The position numbers and the translations under genes are program-made. Of a DNA stretch of 64,000 nt, positions 31,326 to 40,158 are shown one piece after another (within the stretch, counting starts at the first letter, position 1; the number at the start of each line of letters is the position of its first letter). The stretch comes from Neisseria cinerea (GTDB lineage: Bacteria; Pseudomonadota; Gammaproteobacteria; Burkholderiales; Neisseriaceae): assembly GCF_900475315.1 (NCBI RefSeq), contig NZ_LS483369.1, forward strand, positions 434,001 through 498,000. Direction: 5' to 3'. The notes under the pieces were generated by a model that saw nothing but the letters and a program-made list of their open reading frames with translations, did no database searches and was not told the DNA's origin.

Positions 31326-32501
31326 TCAGCGTCCTACTGTTGCAACGGGTTCGCTCCCCGTCAGCAGATATTGTATCGTCTCGCGGACGGTGCGGATGGC
31401 ATTGCCGAAGGGGAGAGGGTCTTTACCTCTGAAGAACAGGCCTTTATCCACTTCTCCACGGAATGCGGCAGCAAGCTGGATATCAATACAGAATTGCCCT
31501 GCTTTGGCAAGCCCGTCGCGCAGGCCGCAGCTGGTCAGGCAGTTTAAACCTTGGGTACAGCGGCGCGGGTCGGCTTTGGCGTTTGCCTGAAGTTTGCTTT
31601 CACGCTTGATGTAGCTGTCTAGGAATTTGGTACGTACGCCGCGCGCCGGCAAACCGGCAACAGACATAAACTCGACTACTTTTTCAGTTTCCGCACCGGC
31701 AAGCGTTTTTTTGAAGTTAAGGTGTGCATCTCCTTCTTCGGTAACGGCAAAAGCGGTACCGATTTGAACGGCGGAGGCTCCCCAGTTCTTTAGGGCGGTT
31801 TTGACTTTTTCAAAATTTGCCATGCCTCCCGCAAGAATAAGCGGGATTTTTTCGCTTTCCAGCCCTAAACTTTTGAAAACTTCAAACGTTTCCTCAATCA
31901 CGCGTTTGAAGTCGAATTTAGCATCGTTTACGCCTTCAACGGTTGATGCACCCAAATGTCCGGCCGCGTGGGCAGGATGTTCGACTACAATCGCATCGGG
32001 CAATATGCCTTTTTTCATCCAACGTTTCAAGACGATATTAATACCGCGCGATTCGGACAGAATCGGCAGCAGCGCAACATCTTTATGATAGCCCTCGGTC
32101 ATTTCTGGCAGGTCTAAAGGCAGACCGGCACCCATCACGACTGCATCCGCCCCTGATTCGCAAGCCTGGCGGACATACGCGGCGTGGTCTTTGACCGCCT
32201 TCATCACGTTGACCGCAATCAGTCCTTTTCCCTCTGAAGCACTTTTGGCTTTTTGGATTTCCCTGTCTAATGCGGTACAGTTCAAAGACGTATATTTCTC
32301 CTCGCTCGGATTGATTTGGGACTCGGCGAGCAGGTCTTCGTGAAGGTGGCGTAAATCTACACTGGCAATCGTTCCGATACCGTTTTCACGTGCCACCGCG
32401 CTGGATAAACCCGATGCGGAAACACCGACCCCCATACCGCCTTGCACGATGGGAATAAGGGATTTTCCACGAATAATCAAAGGGTCAAAAATATTCTGCA
32501 T
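31326..32501 (-). CDS. nitronate monooxygenase / 2-nitropropane dioxygenase family flavoprotein
   Basis: FMN TIM-barrel protein of 391 residues in the NMO/FabK group. The N-terminus PIVQGGMGVGVSASGLSSAVA binds flavin. EHPAHAAGHLG is the usual active-site strand, and LAGGMAN plus GASAVQIGTAFAVTEE bind phosphate. The C-terminus has a Cys group, CTQGLNCLTSCGL, not part of classic NMO. True substrate unknown; a role in nitroalkane detoxification is a family-level guess. Its promoter region holds a perfect 11-base inverted repeat. Confidence 0.85.
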   Translation of the reverse strand: MQNIFDPLIIRGKSLIPIVQGGMGVGVSASGLSSAVARENGIGTIASVDLRHLHEDLLAESQINPSEEKYTSLNCTALDREIQKAKSASEGKGLIAVNVMKAVKDHAAYVRQACESGADAVVMGAGLPLDLPEMTEGYHKDVALLPILSESRGINIVLKRWMKKGILPDAIVVEHPAHAAGHLGASTVEGVNDAKFDFKRVIEETFEVFKSLGLESEKIPLILAGGMANFEKVKTALKNWGASAVQIGTAFAVTEEGDAHLNFKKTLAGAETEKVVEFMSVAGLPARGVRTKFLDSYIKRESKLQANAKADPRRCTQGLNCLTSCGLRDGLAKAGQFCIDIQLAAAFRGEVDKGLFFRGKDPLPFGNAIRTVRETIQYLLTGSEPVATVGR

Positions 32502-32540
32502 CAGTTTCTCCGAGTATACGAATCAGTCAGGCTCATGAAA

Positions 32541-32567
32541 AATGGTTCTAACTGTTTTAGAACCATT
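32541..32567. promoter_or_regulatory. perfect inverted repeat, probable repressor operator
   Basis: AATGGTTCTAA - CTGTT - TTAGAACCATT, 11-base arms with no mismatch. It lies about 7-33 bases downstream of the predicted transcription start of the nitronate monooxygenase gene, where a bound repressor would block the polymerase. The binding protein is unknown; a MarR- or TetR-type dimer would fit its size. Confidence 0.6.
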
Positions 32568-32580
32568 GCTCAAATTTGGT

Positions 32581-32608
32581 ATTATACTCTAAATATTGCA
32601 GTGGTAAA
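32581..32608 (-). promoter_or_regulatory. promoter of the nitronate monooxygenase-like gene
   Basis: On the reverse strand TTTACC (32608-32603), a 16-base spacer, then a perfect TATAAT (32586-32581). The rest of 32609-32797 contains no supported gene. Confidence 0.55.
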
Positions 32609-32790
32609 CAGAAAAGCAGAAGGAGCTTTGGAATATGCTGTTATATCTGTACCAATCGGACAAAATATTAAACGGACACCGCATCCGGTTATGGGATATC
32701 GGTTTGCACGGCAAAGGTTTGAATATGATTCGATTACGTCTGAGATTCTGATGAAGGGGGTAGGTAAAGATATGGTAACAAGTTGCCGAG

Positions 32791-32829
32791 GCAATAAAAA
32801 ATCCCCGAGGGATAATCTCGGGGATTTGG
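32791..32829 (-). terminator. terminator of the tRNA-Arg/tRNA-Glu transcript
   Basis: On the reverse strand AAATCCCCGAG and CTCGGGGATTT form an 11-base-pair stem followed by a T6 run, 5 bases after tRNA-Glu. Confidence 0.9.
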
Positions 32830-32833
32830 AATT

Positions 32834-32908
32834 TGGCACGCCCACGGGGAATCGAACCCCGGTTACCGCCGTGAAAGGGCGATGTCCTAACCGCTAGACG
32901 ATGGGCGC
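32834..32908 (-). tRNA. tRNA-Glu (anticodon TTC)
   Basis: A cloverleaf with acceptor GCGCCCA / TGGGCGT, a D-arm region TCGTCTAGCGGTTAGGAC, anticodon loop CTTTCAC and a T-arm GGGGTTCGATTCCCC, with CCA encoded. The first acceptor pair is G-U. Confidence 0.95.
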
Positions 32909-32925
32909 ATATTGTATTTTCTTAC

Positions 32926-33002
32926 TGGCGCACCCGGAGCGATTCGAACGCCCGACCCTCTGGTTCGTAGCCAGATACTCTATCCAACTGAGCTACGGGT
33001 GC
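32926..33002 (-). tRNA. tRNA-Arg (anticodon ACG)
   Basis: A cloverleaf with acceptor GCACCCG / CGGGTGC, anticodon stem-loop TCTGGCTACGAACCAGA and a T-arm containing GTTCGAATC, with CCA encoded. It lies 17 bases ahead of tRNA-Glu on the same transcript. Confidence 0.95.
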
Positions 33003-33020
33003 GCTGCAAGAAAGATTTGA

Positions 33021-33049
33021 ATTTTAGGGTAATCATCGGATTCTGTCAA
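33021..33049 (-). promoter_or_regulatory. tRNA operon promoter
   Basis: On the reverse strand a perfect TTGACA (33049-33044), 17 bases, then TAAAAT (33026-33021), about 12 bases before the predicted start. Confidence 0.85.
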
Positions 33050-33119
33050 TTGTTTTGTTGGATGAAATGCCTTAAAAGTGTAAAATATCGGTTTGTTGTT
33101 TGAATTTAAAGAGAATAAA

Positions 33120-34505
33120 ATGATTGTTGCTTCTCGCTGGCCCTTGCTGGAAAAGGTATTTTTACGGTTTGGAATGCCTGTTGCCGTGGTTGATTTGGAA
33201 TCGACGGGCGGCAATCTATATGAAGACAGGGTAACCGAAGTGGCTTTGGTCAAGTTTGAGCAGGGAAGGGTGGTGAGGCATGAGTGGCTGGTTAATCCTC
33301 AAAAACCTATTCCGCAGTTTGTGGCGGGGCTGACGGGGATTTCAGACGGCATGGTTGCCGACGCACCTGTTTTTGCAGAGATTGCTGGCGAGTTGTTTTC
33401 GGTATTGAAGGGTTGTGTGTTGATTGCACATAACAGCCGTTTCGACTATACGTTTTTAAAGCATGAGTTTCATCGTGCGGGTATCGGATTTTCATTGCCT
33501 GCTTTGTGCAGTGTGCAGCTGTCCCGGTGTCTGTATCCGCAATTTTACAAGCACAGCCTGGACAGTATCATCGAAAGATTGGGGATTGTTGTGGAAGACA
33601 GGCATCGTGCGATGGCGGATGTATCGGCATTGTGTGATTATTTGGAATACAGCCTGTCGGAACATGGGGTTGAGGCATGGATCAGGCAGTGTTTCCGTTT
33701 GATGAATCCGAAACCGCTGCCTGTCGCGCTGCCTGAACGGTTGAGGGAACAGTTGTACGGTTTGCCTGACGGTATGGGGGTGCTGGCTTGTTTCGACGGC
33801 GGAGGAAAAGTAAATTACATCGGTACGTTTGAACGGGTATATAGCGAGGTTTCGGCTTTATTGGATTCCGGAAAAGCCCCATTTGATTGGTGCAATACGG
33901 AGGAAGTCCGTTTTTTTCCCGCATTGGGCAGCCTGCATGCATATAAGATTAAAGCGGAATTGGTCGGGCGTTATCATTCGGGTTGTTATGTATCTGCTAA
34001 AAATCTGCTTAAAACATTTACGACCGTCAGATTTGAAAAAGGTTCAGACGGCATGTTGAATGCGAAAACAGCGGCTTTGAAAAACGGTGTGACGGATAAT
34101 CCGCCTACCGGATTATTTGCCAATAAAAAGGCGGCGAGACGGGCTTTGTCGTTGTGGGCGGAAACATACGGATTGTGTCCTGCCGCAGCCGGTATCCTTC
34201 CGGACGGTTATGCAGAGGATGAGCCTTGTCCCGTATATGTTTCAGGCCGATGCGATAAGGCGTGCGGCCGTTCTGACGAACAGGTTTTGGCGTTTACACA
34301 CAAGTTGCCTGTTTTGGATTGGGGAAAAATGCATGAGGTGGAAATTACCGAAACCGATCCTTTAACGGGGGAAAAAGTCGTTCTGCATGGAATGGGCGGC
34401 GCATTGGAAATGGATGACGGGTTTTGGTATTTCGATAAAGATTTACCGGATGCGTTTAAGGCGAAGTTTAAAACGGACAGGAAAAATATTAAGGAAATCG
34501 GTTAA
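33120..34505 (+). CDS. DnaQ-type 3'-5' exonuclease with degenerate GIY-YIG-like domain
   Basis: A 461-residue protein whose N-terminal 180 residues form a DEDDh exonuclease: Asp25 and Glu27 in VDLEST, Asp109 in AHNSRFD, His162 and Asp167 in HRAMAD. Residues about 218-285 (MGVLACF... VNYIG ... ALGSLHAYKIKAELV) have the layout of a UvrC/Cho GIY-YIG domain, but GIY is replaced by GVL. Relatives are annotated as polymerase III epsilon-like proteins; a repair role is more likely than replication proofreading. The start follows AAAGAGAATAAA. Confidence 0.85.
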   Translation: MIVASRWPLLEKVFLRFGMPVAVVDLESTGGNLYEDRVTEVALVKFEQGRVVRHEWLVNPQKPIPQFVAGLTGISDGMVADAPVFAEIAGELFSVLKGCVLIAHNSRFDYTFLKHEFHRAGIGFSLPALCSVQLSRCLYPQFYKHSLDSIIERLGIVVEDRHRAMADVSALCDYLEYSLSEHGVEAWIRQCFRLMNPKPLPVALPERLREQLYGLPDGMGVLACFDGGGKVNYIGTFERVYSEVSALLDSGKAPFDWCNTEEVRFFPALGSLHAYKIKAELVGRYHSGCYVSAKNLLKTFTTVRFEKGSDGMLNAKTAALKNGVTDNPPTGLFANKKAARRALSLWAETYGLCPAAAGILPDGYAEDEPCPVYVSGRCDKACGRSDEQVLAFTHKLPVLDWGKMHEVEITETDPLTGEKVVLHGMGGALEMDDGFWYFDKDLPDAFKAKFKTDRKNIKEIG

Positions 34506-34612
34506 ATCGATACCGGTTGGTGAAAGCCGGTAAGTATGTAAACAGCCGTTCGTATTGATTGCCTAATCGGTTTGGGTTGGAATGTGTTGCCGTTTGCAGG
34601 TAATGTGTCCGA

Positions 34613-34646
34613 AGATGCCGTCTGAACTTTTTCAGACGGCATTTTT
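34613..34646. terminator. terminator between the exonuclease gene and fpr
   Basis: GATGCCGTCTGAA and TTCAGACGGCATTTTT. The remaining 34647-34715 holds nothing further. Confidence 0.75.
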
Positions 34647-34715
34647 GCCGACGCGGTTTTCGTGCCGTGTCGGTTTGCCCGTCCATCCGAAGGCATCGGA
34701 CAGGCAGGGTGGTTT

Positions 34716-35495
34716 TTAGAAGCCGTTTTCCATCATGATTTGACCGGGAATGCGGTTGCGGTGCATGGCGTAACCCATGTCGAGCAGCGTTTGGAAAGTG
34801 TCTTTGACCATTTCCGGGTTGCCGCAAATCATAAACCGTGTGGATTCCGGGGTGAACTTGGTATGTAGCGCCTGTTCGATGCTGTTGTTTTTTAAGAGTT
34901 CCGGAATGCGTTTTCCGCTTAAGCCCGAGGGGTTGGCGGCACGGGTGGTAACAGGGACGAAACGGAACGAGTGTCCGTATTCGCCTACCAGGGGATGTTC
35001 GGTCAATGCGGCGAGCCGGTCGTTGAAAATCAATTCTTCGGGAAAAGATACGGAATGTATCAGGTTGACGGTATCGAAACGTTGCCGGATTTCGGGTTGT
35101 TCGAGAATGGAAAGGAAGGGGGCGATGCCGGAGCCGGTGCAGAGCATCACCAAATCCTTGCCGTCGGGGAAGCGTTCGGGCAGGAGGAAGCCGGTGGCAT
35201 TTTTATCGAGCAGGATGGTGTCGCCCTGTTGCATTTTGGCGAAACGGGCCGACATGGGGCCGTCTTGGATGAGTACGGCAAAATATTCGAGCGTGTCGGC
35301 ATATTCTGCGGAAACGATGGAGTAGGCACGCCAAATAAAGCCTTCACCTTCGTAGAAACCGAGTCGGGAGAACTGTCCGGCTTTAAAACGGTAGGATTCG
35401 GGACGGCTGATGGCGAAAGTGATGAGTTTCGGCGTGTGGTGTTTGACCCACAAAATCTTTTCTTCGGTGAATTTTGCTTCGGGCGAGGCTGCCAT
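34716..35495 (-). CDS. fpr: ferredoxin/flavodoxin-NADP+ reductase Fpr
   Basis: FAD enzyme passing electrons between NADPH and ferredoxin or flavodoxin, used in oxidative stress defence and iron-sulfur or haem iron chemistry. The start at 35495 (MAASPEAKF) follows AAGGAC and gives 259 residues. FAD motif RAYSI and NADP motif CTGSGIAPFLS are intact. The C-terminus ends MENGF, typical of bacterial subclass I Fpr. It is divergent from the TonB receptor, with 273 bases between them. Confidence 0.93.
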   Translation of the reverse strand: MAASPEAKFTEEKILWVKHHTPKLITFAISRPESYRFKAGQFSRLGFYEGEGFIWRAYSIVSAEYADTLEYFAVLIQDGPMSARFAKMQQGDTILLDKNATGFLLPERFPDGKDLVMLCTGSGIAPFLSILEQPEIRQRFDTVNLIHSVSFPEELIFNDRLAALTEHPLVGEYGHSFRFVPVTTRAANPSGLSGKRIPELLKNNSIEQALHTKFTPESTRFMICGNPEMVKDTFQTLLDMGYAMHRNRIPGQIMMENGF

Positions 35496-35768
35496 GTTGT
35501 TGTCCTTGAGTGTATTTGTCGGGATTATAGCCAATTTGGGTGTTTTTTTCCGCATTGACGGTCTGTATTTAAATTCGGATATTTTTCAATACAATATTAT
35601 CGTTTTTTGAAATAAACGGTAAGGAGCAGTTTGTTTTTTGTCAAAATGGGAATACAATCCTATCTATAAATTTAATTGAGAATTACTTTTTTTCAATTAA
35701 TATAAAAAATCAAAACAGTTGTGAGAGCCTTTGGACGATTTGCACACTTGCATATTACAGAGGTCTCT
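35496..35768. promoter_or_regulatory. AT-rich divergent region between fpr and the TonB receptor
   Basis: Very AT-rich from about 35600 to 35715, with TTGAGAATTAC followed by T7 near 35680-35695 and TCAATTAATATAAAAAATC behind it. The AATTGAGAATTACTTTTT stretch is only loosely similar to a Fur box. I cannot assign promoter hexamers with confidence. Confidence 0.35.
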
Positions 35769-38700
35769 ATGAATCAAAATCATTTTTCACTTAAAATTCT
35801 GACCGTTATGCTGTTATCGGCTTACGGTGGTTCTTTTGCAGACGGTGTTGTGCCTGTTTCAGACGGCAATACCGTCAGTCTGGATACGGTCAATGTACGT
35901 GGCTCTCATGCTTTGTCGGGCAAGACCGAAAAGACCCGTTCTTATACGATAGATCGGATGTCCACCGCCACAGGTATGAGGATTGCGGGCAAGGATACGC
36001 CGCAGTCGGTCAGCGTCATCACGCGCAGCCGCCTTGACGATAAGGCGGTGCATACGCTTGAAGAGGCAATGAAAAATACGACGGGTGTCAACGTTGTGCG
36101 CGATTCAGGCTTGCAGACGCGGTTTTTGTCACGCGGTTTCTATATTGATCAGATTGGTGAAGACGGTATTACCGTCAATGTTGCAGGCCGTTCGGGATAT
36201 ACGGCGAAAATCGACGTGTCTCCGAGTACCGATTTGGCGGTTTATGACCATATTGAAGTTGTACGGGGTGCAACGGGGTTGACCCAATCCAATTCAGAGC
36301 CGGGCGGAACCGTCAATTTGATCCGTAAGCGACCTACCGCTTCTTTCAAACATACCGGAGAGCTGACCGTCGACCATCGTGGCAGCCGGCGTGCAGTGTT
36401 GGATGTTTCAGGCAGCCTGAATAAGGCGAATACCTTACGCGGAAGGTTGGTGGGTGCGGAAGAGTATAAAAAATCGTTTAAAGACCGCGTTTGGGGCAGG
36501 AAACATATGGTTTACGGCATTGCCGAAGCCGATGCGGGCGACAGCAGTGTGCTTACTTTGGGCGGCATGTATCAGAAGAGTAGGGAGGTTCCTGATTTTT
36601 CTGGCATTATTTTGCCCTGTGAAAATCAGAAAACTGCCCCGTTCAGTTCAACGCCTGCCTGCAACCGGCCTTTGCAACTGCCGCGCAACACTTATTTGGG
36701 GGAGGATTGGTCGCGGTTGAGTGCCGACAAATACAACCTTTTCTCAGGTTTCAAACATGTGTTTGACAACGGTTGGCAGCTCAATGCCGAAGTGTCTTAT
36801 ACCAAGAATGAATCCGATGCGAAGGTGGGGCAGTTTTTTCTGAAAAACGAACATGCGGCGGGTTTGTCGGGTGAGGATGCGGTAGGCTTTTTGACCGAAA
36901 AAAACGAAGTCATCCCGTTCGAGCCGAAAGATAAGGCATTGGAGAAACTGAAAGCATATCGTGACGAAACCGCCAAGGAATACCGGGATCGCAAAGACGA
37001 TTTTGTTAAAAACCGTTTCGATAATACTGCTTTTGAACAGTACCGCAACCGCCGTGCCGCAGAACGCAAAGCCGGTTTTGACGAGTGTATGAGTGCCCCT
37101 TTTGCGCTGGACTTTATCTGTCAAAGTTCTTGGGGGGATCCGGGCGTTGATGCCGATAAGTCGGAATTTGTCGATAAAGCCCTTGCGAAGGAGGGCATCT
37201 TTAATAATGCGGCACAACGTTTTCCAAACAGCCTGTATGACTCTTCCTTTAATCGTAAGGCTACCGCTAACCGACGATACAGTTATATGCCGTTGCGGCA
37301 TACCAAAGACGACCGCCAATGGGGAGTCAAACTTGACCTGACCGGCACATACGGGCTGTTCGGGCGGGAACATGATTTCTTTGTCGGCTATGCCTACGGC
37401 GATGAAAAGATACGTTCCGAATATCTTGAAATCTACGAACGCCGCCACAGAGTACGTCCGAATACGGGGGCAACGCACGGCGTGTATGCGGGAAGTTGTC
37501 AGGAGGAGCCGGACGGCGATTTGTCGTCTCCTTTGGTCAGGGGGCATAAAGAACCCGATTGGCAGGCGTACGATGAAAAAGGCAACCGTACCGTTTATGC
37601 CGAAGAATGCAGGAATGCCAAGAAAATAAAAACCGAGCCCAAGCTCGATGCCGAAGGCAAGCAGGTGTATTACTATGACGAATACAGCGGCAGCCGGACA
37701 CCGGTATATGTCGATGTATATGAGCTGGACGAAAAAGGTAACAAGATTCAGGAGACCAATCCCGACGGCACGCCTGCCTTTAGCGGTTTTTCCGGTACGG
37801 TGCCGGTTTGGAAAACCGTCAAAGTGGCCGACGACCATGTTCCTGCGCTGTATAACTACGCCAAATACCTCAACACCAACAAAACCCATTCGTTGACTGC
37901 CAGCACGCGTTTCAACGTAACCGGCCGACTGCACCTTTTGGGCGGGCTGCACTACACACGCTATGAGACCTCGCAAACCAAAGATATGCCTGTCCGCTAT
38001 GGACAGCCGGCAAGTGATTTTCAGACGGCATCGAGCATTAAGGCGGATCAGGACCATTACACGGCCAAGATGCAAGGTCATAAATTGACGCCCTATGCAG
38101 GCATTACCTATGATTTAACACCGCAACAGAGTATTTACGGAAGTTATACCAAAATCTTCAAACAGCAGGATAATGTCGATGTCAGCGCCAAAACCATTTT
38201 GCCGCCTTTGGTCGGCACAAACTATGAAGTAGGTTGGAAAGGCGCGTTCTTGCAAGGACGGCTGAATGCTTCGTTCGCATTGTTTTACCTCGAACAGAAA
38301 AACCGCACGGTCGTCGATTTCGGCTATGTTCCCGGAGCAAGCGGCAAGCAGGGGTCGTTCCAAACCGTTGCCAAACCGATAGGCAAAGTGGTCAGCAGGG
38401 GTGCGGAATTCGAGTTGTCGGGCGATTTGAGCGAAGATTGGAAAGTCTTTGCGGGCTATACCTACAACAAGAGCAGGTATAGGAATGCAGCCGAAGTCAA
38501 CGCCGAACGCCTTGCCAAAAATTCCAGTGCAGAGCCGTACAACTTCAGCAATTTCACACCCGTGCACATATTCCGTTTCGGAACGAGCTTCCATATACCG
38601 AATACGGGGCTGACCGTCGGCGGCGGCGTGTCCGCACAAAGCGGCACAAGCAGTCTGTATAACATCAGGCAGGGCGGCTACGGGCTGATAGACGGTTTCG

Positions 38701-38858
38701 TCCGTTACGAATTGGGCAAACACGCCAAATTGAGCCTTATCGGTACGAACTTAAACGGACGCACTTATTTTGAGAACAACTACAACCGTACGCGCGGCGC
38801 AAACAACTTCTATGGAGAGCCGCGTACTGTCAGCATGAAACTGGATTGGCAGTTTTAA
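35769..38858 (+). CDS. tdfF: TonB-dependent outer-membrane receptor, TdfF-like
   Basis: A ligand-gated iron or siderophore-type importer powered by TonB-ExbBD. The start at 35769 follows AGAGG and gives 1029 residues. Signal peptide 1-24 ends SFA. A TonB box near 36-43 (VSLDTVNV) is followed by a plug of about 70-185 with VEVVRGATGLTQSNSEPGGTV-type motif, and a barrel ending in Phe (LDWQF). Two long outer loops stand out, about 350-500 and 555-690, each with a Cys pair. TdfF has been linked to intracellular growth of gonococci (literature recollection). The frame is intact. Confidence 0.85.
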   Translation: MNQNHFSLKILTVMLLSAYGGSFADGVVPVSDGNTVSLDTVNVRGSHALSGKTEKTRSYTIDRMSTATGMRIAGKDTPQSVSVITRSRLDDKAVHTLEEAMKNTTGVNVVRDSGLQTRFLSRGFYIDQIGEDGITVNVAGRSGYTAKIDVSPSTDLAVYDHIEVVRGATGLTQSNSEPGGTVNLIRKRPTASFKHTGELTVDHRGSRRAVLDVSGSLNKANTLRGRLVGAEEYKKSFKDRVWGRKHMVYGIAEADAGDSSVLTLGGMYQKSREVPDFSGIILPCENQKTAPFSSTPACNRPLQLPRNTYLGEDWSRLSADKYNLFSGFKHVFDNGWQLNAEVSYTKNESDAKVGQFFLKNEHAAGLSGEDAVGFLTEKNEVIPFEPKDKALEKLKAYRDETAKEYRDRKDDFVKNRFDNTAFEQYRNRRAAERKAGFDECMSAPFALDFICQSSWGDPGVDADKSEFVDKALAKEGIFNNAAQRFPNSLYDSSFNRKATANRRYSYMPLRHTKDDRQWGVKLDLTGTYGLFGREHDFFVGYAYGDEKIRSEYLEIYERRHRVRPNTGATHGVYAGSCQEEPDGDLSSPLVRGHKEPDWQAYDEKGNRTVYAEECRNAKKIKTEPKLDAEGKQVYYYDEYSGSRTPVYVDVYELDEKGNKIQETNPDGTPAFSGFSGTVPVWKTVKVADDHVPALYNYAKYLNTNKTHSLTASTRFNVTGRLHLLGGLHYTRYETSQTKDMPVRYGQPASDFQTASSIKADQDHYTAKMQGHKLTPYAGITYDLTPQQSIYGSYTKIFKQQDNVDVSAKTILPPLVGTNYEVGWKGAFLQGRLNASFALFYLEQKNRTVVDFGYVPGASGKQGSFQTVAKPIGKVVSRGAEFELSGDLSEDWKVFAGYTYNKSRYRNAAEVNAERLAKNSSAEPYNFSNFTPVHIFRFGTSFHIPNTGLTVGGGVSAQSGTSSLYNIRQGGYGLIDGFVRYELGKHAKLSLIGTNLNGRTYFENNYNRTRGANNFYGEPRTVSMKLDWQF

Positions 38859-38878
38859 TTGAAAACCGTAGTTTTGCG

Positions 38879-38918
38879 GATGCCGTCTGAAACAGGGTAT
38901 GTTTCAGACGGCATTTTT
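38879..38918 (+). terminator. terminator of the TonB receptor gene
   Basis: GATGCCGTCTGAAACA and TGTTTCAGACGGCATTTTT. Confidence 0.85.
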
Positions 38919-39001
38919 ATGGAGGCAGGTCTATCGGGGCGTATATTTGGAATTTGCCCGATGCTGGCAGTAGAATATCCCTTTTATCCTCAGCAGAGCC
39001 G

Positions 39002-40060
39002 ATGTCTTCACGCAAAATCATCCACATCGACATGGACGCGTTCTACGCATCGGTAGAGCTGCGCGAACAGCCGCATTTGAAAGGGCGGCCGGTGGTCGTC
39101 GCGTGGGAGGGTGCGCGTTCGGTGATTTGCGCCGCATCGTATGAGGCACGGCAGTTCGGGCTGCATTCCGCGATGTCGGTGGCAACGGCGAAAAGGCTGT
39201 GTCCGCAAGCGGTGTATGTGCCGCCGCATTTCGATTTGTACCGTCAGGTTTCTGCGCAGATTCATACCGTATTCAGGCGTTATACCGATTTAATCGAACC
39301 CCTGTCGCTGGACGAAGCCTATCTTGACGTTACCCGTAATTTCAAAAACATCCCTTACGCCAGCGAAGTTGCCAAAGAAATCCGTGCCGCCATTTTTGCG
39401 GAAACGGGTTTGACCGCATCCGCAGGCATCGCGCCGAACAAATTTCTGGCGAAAATCGCGTCGGACTGGCGTAAGCCGAACGGGCAGTTTGTGTTGCCGC
39501 CGCACAAAGTCATGGCATTTTTGGAAACCCTGCCTTTGGGCAAAATCCCCGGAGTGGGCAAGGTAACGCTGAAAAAAATGCAGTCGCTGGGTATGCAGAC
39601 GGCGGGCGACTTGCGCCGTTTCGAGCGCGGCGAGCTCTTAAACCATTTCGGACGCTACGGCTACCGCCTCTATGATTTGGCGCGCGGTACGGACGAACGC
39701 CCCGTCAAAGCCGAACGCGAACGCCTCCAAATCTCCACAGAAATCACCCTGCCCGAAGACCTGCCGCTCGAGCAGGCTGCCGGACACCTGCCCCATCTTG
39801 CCGAAGACCTGTGGCGGCAAATCACGCGCAAAAACGTCGAAGTCCAAAGCGTTACGCTCAAGCTGAAGACCTACGATTTCCGCATCATCACGCGCACGCT
39901 GACTTATTCCTCCGTATTGCCCGACTGCGCAGCTCTGCTGCAGGCTGCGCAAATGTTGATGGCACGCGTCCCGCCGCAGACGGAAGACGCGTTCCGCCTC
40001 ATCGGTATCGGTGTCGGCCGCCTTGTGCCGAAAAACCAACAGCAGGGCTTGTGGGCGTAA
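39002..40060 (+). CDS. dinB: DNA polymerase IV DinB
   Basis: Y-family translesion polymerase, 352 residues from the ATG at 39002. Catalytic acidic residues are in IDMDAFYASVE (Asp10) and SLDEAYLD. The helix-hairpin-helix GKIPGVGK and a little-finger domain follow. A 16-codon upstream in-frame extension is not supported. I see no LexA-type box, which fits the absence of a classical SOS response in Neisseria. Confidence 0.95.
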   Translation: MSSRKIIHIDMDAFYASVELREQPHLKGRPVVVAWEGARSVICAASYEARQFGLHSAMSVATAKRLCPQAVYVPPHFDLYRQVSAQIHTVFRRYTDLIEPLSLDEAYLDVTRNFKNIPYASEVAKEIRAAIFAETGLTASAGIAPNKFLAKIASDWRKPNGQFVLPPHKVMAFLETLPLGKIPGVGKVTLKKMQSLGMQTAGDLRRFERGELLNHFGRYGYRLYDLARGTDERPVKAERERLQISTEITLPEDLPLEQAAGHLPHLAEDLWRQITRKNVEVQSVTLKLKTYDFRIITRTLTYSSVLPDCAALLQAAQMLMARVPPQTEDAFRLIGIGVGRLVPKNQQQGLWA

Positions 40061-40086
40061 ACCGATTTACCACGCCGTCCAAAAAA

Positions 40087-40117
40087 CATGCCGTCTGAAC
40101 GGTTTTCAGACGGCATG
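40087..40117. terminator. terminator between dinB and rep
   Basis: CATGCCGTCTGAA and TTCAGACGGCATG. No T run follows, so its strength is uncertain. Confidence 0.55.
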
Positions 40118-40158
40118 GCTGCTTTACATTGTCTCCGGCTTCGTTTCCCTGTCTTGGT

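Noticed and set aside
32442-32897. 151-codon forward frame upstream of the tRNAs
   Set aside because: It runs through the tRNA-Glu gene in antisense and overlaps the promoter and operator; its C-terminus is tRNA-derived.
35680-35695. Fur box upstream of the TonB receptor
   Set aside because: The AT-rich stretch matches the 19-base Fur consensus too poorly to call; it is left as an unassigned regulatory region.
36744-38081. 445-codon reverse frame opposite the TonB receptor
   Set aside because: It lies wholly within a clearly coding receptor gene and has no recognisable product.
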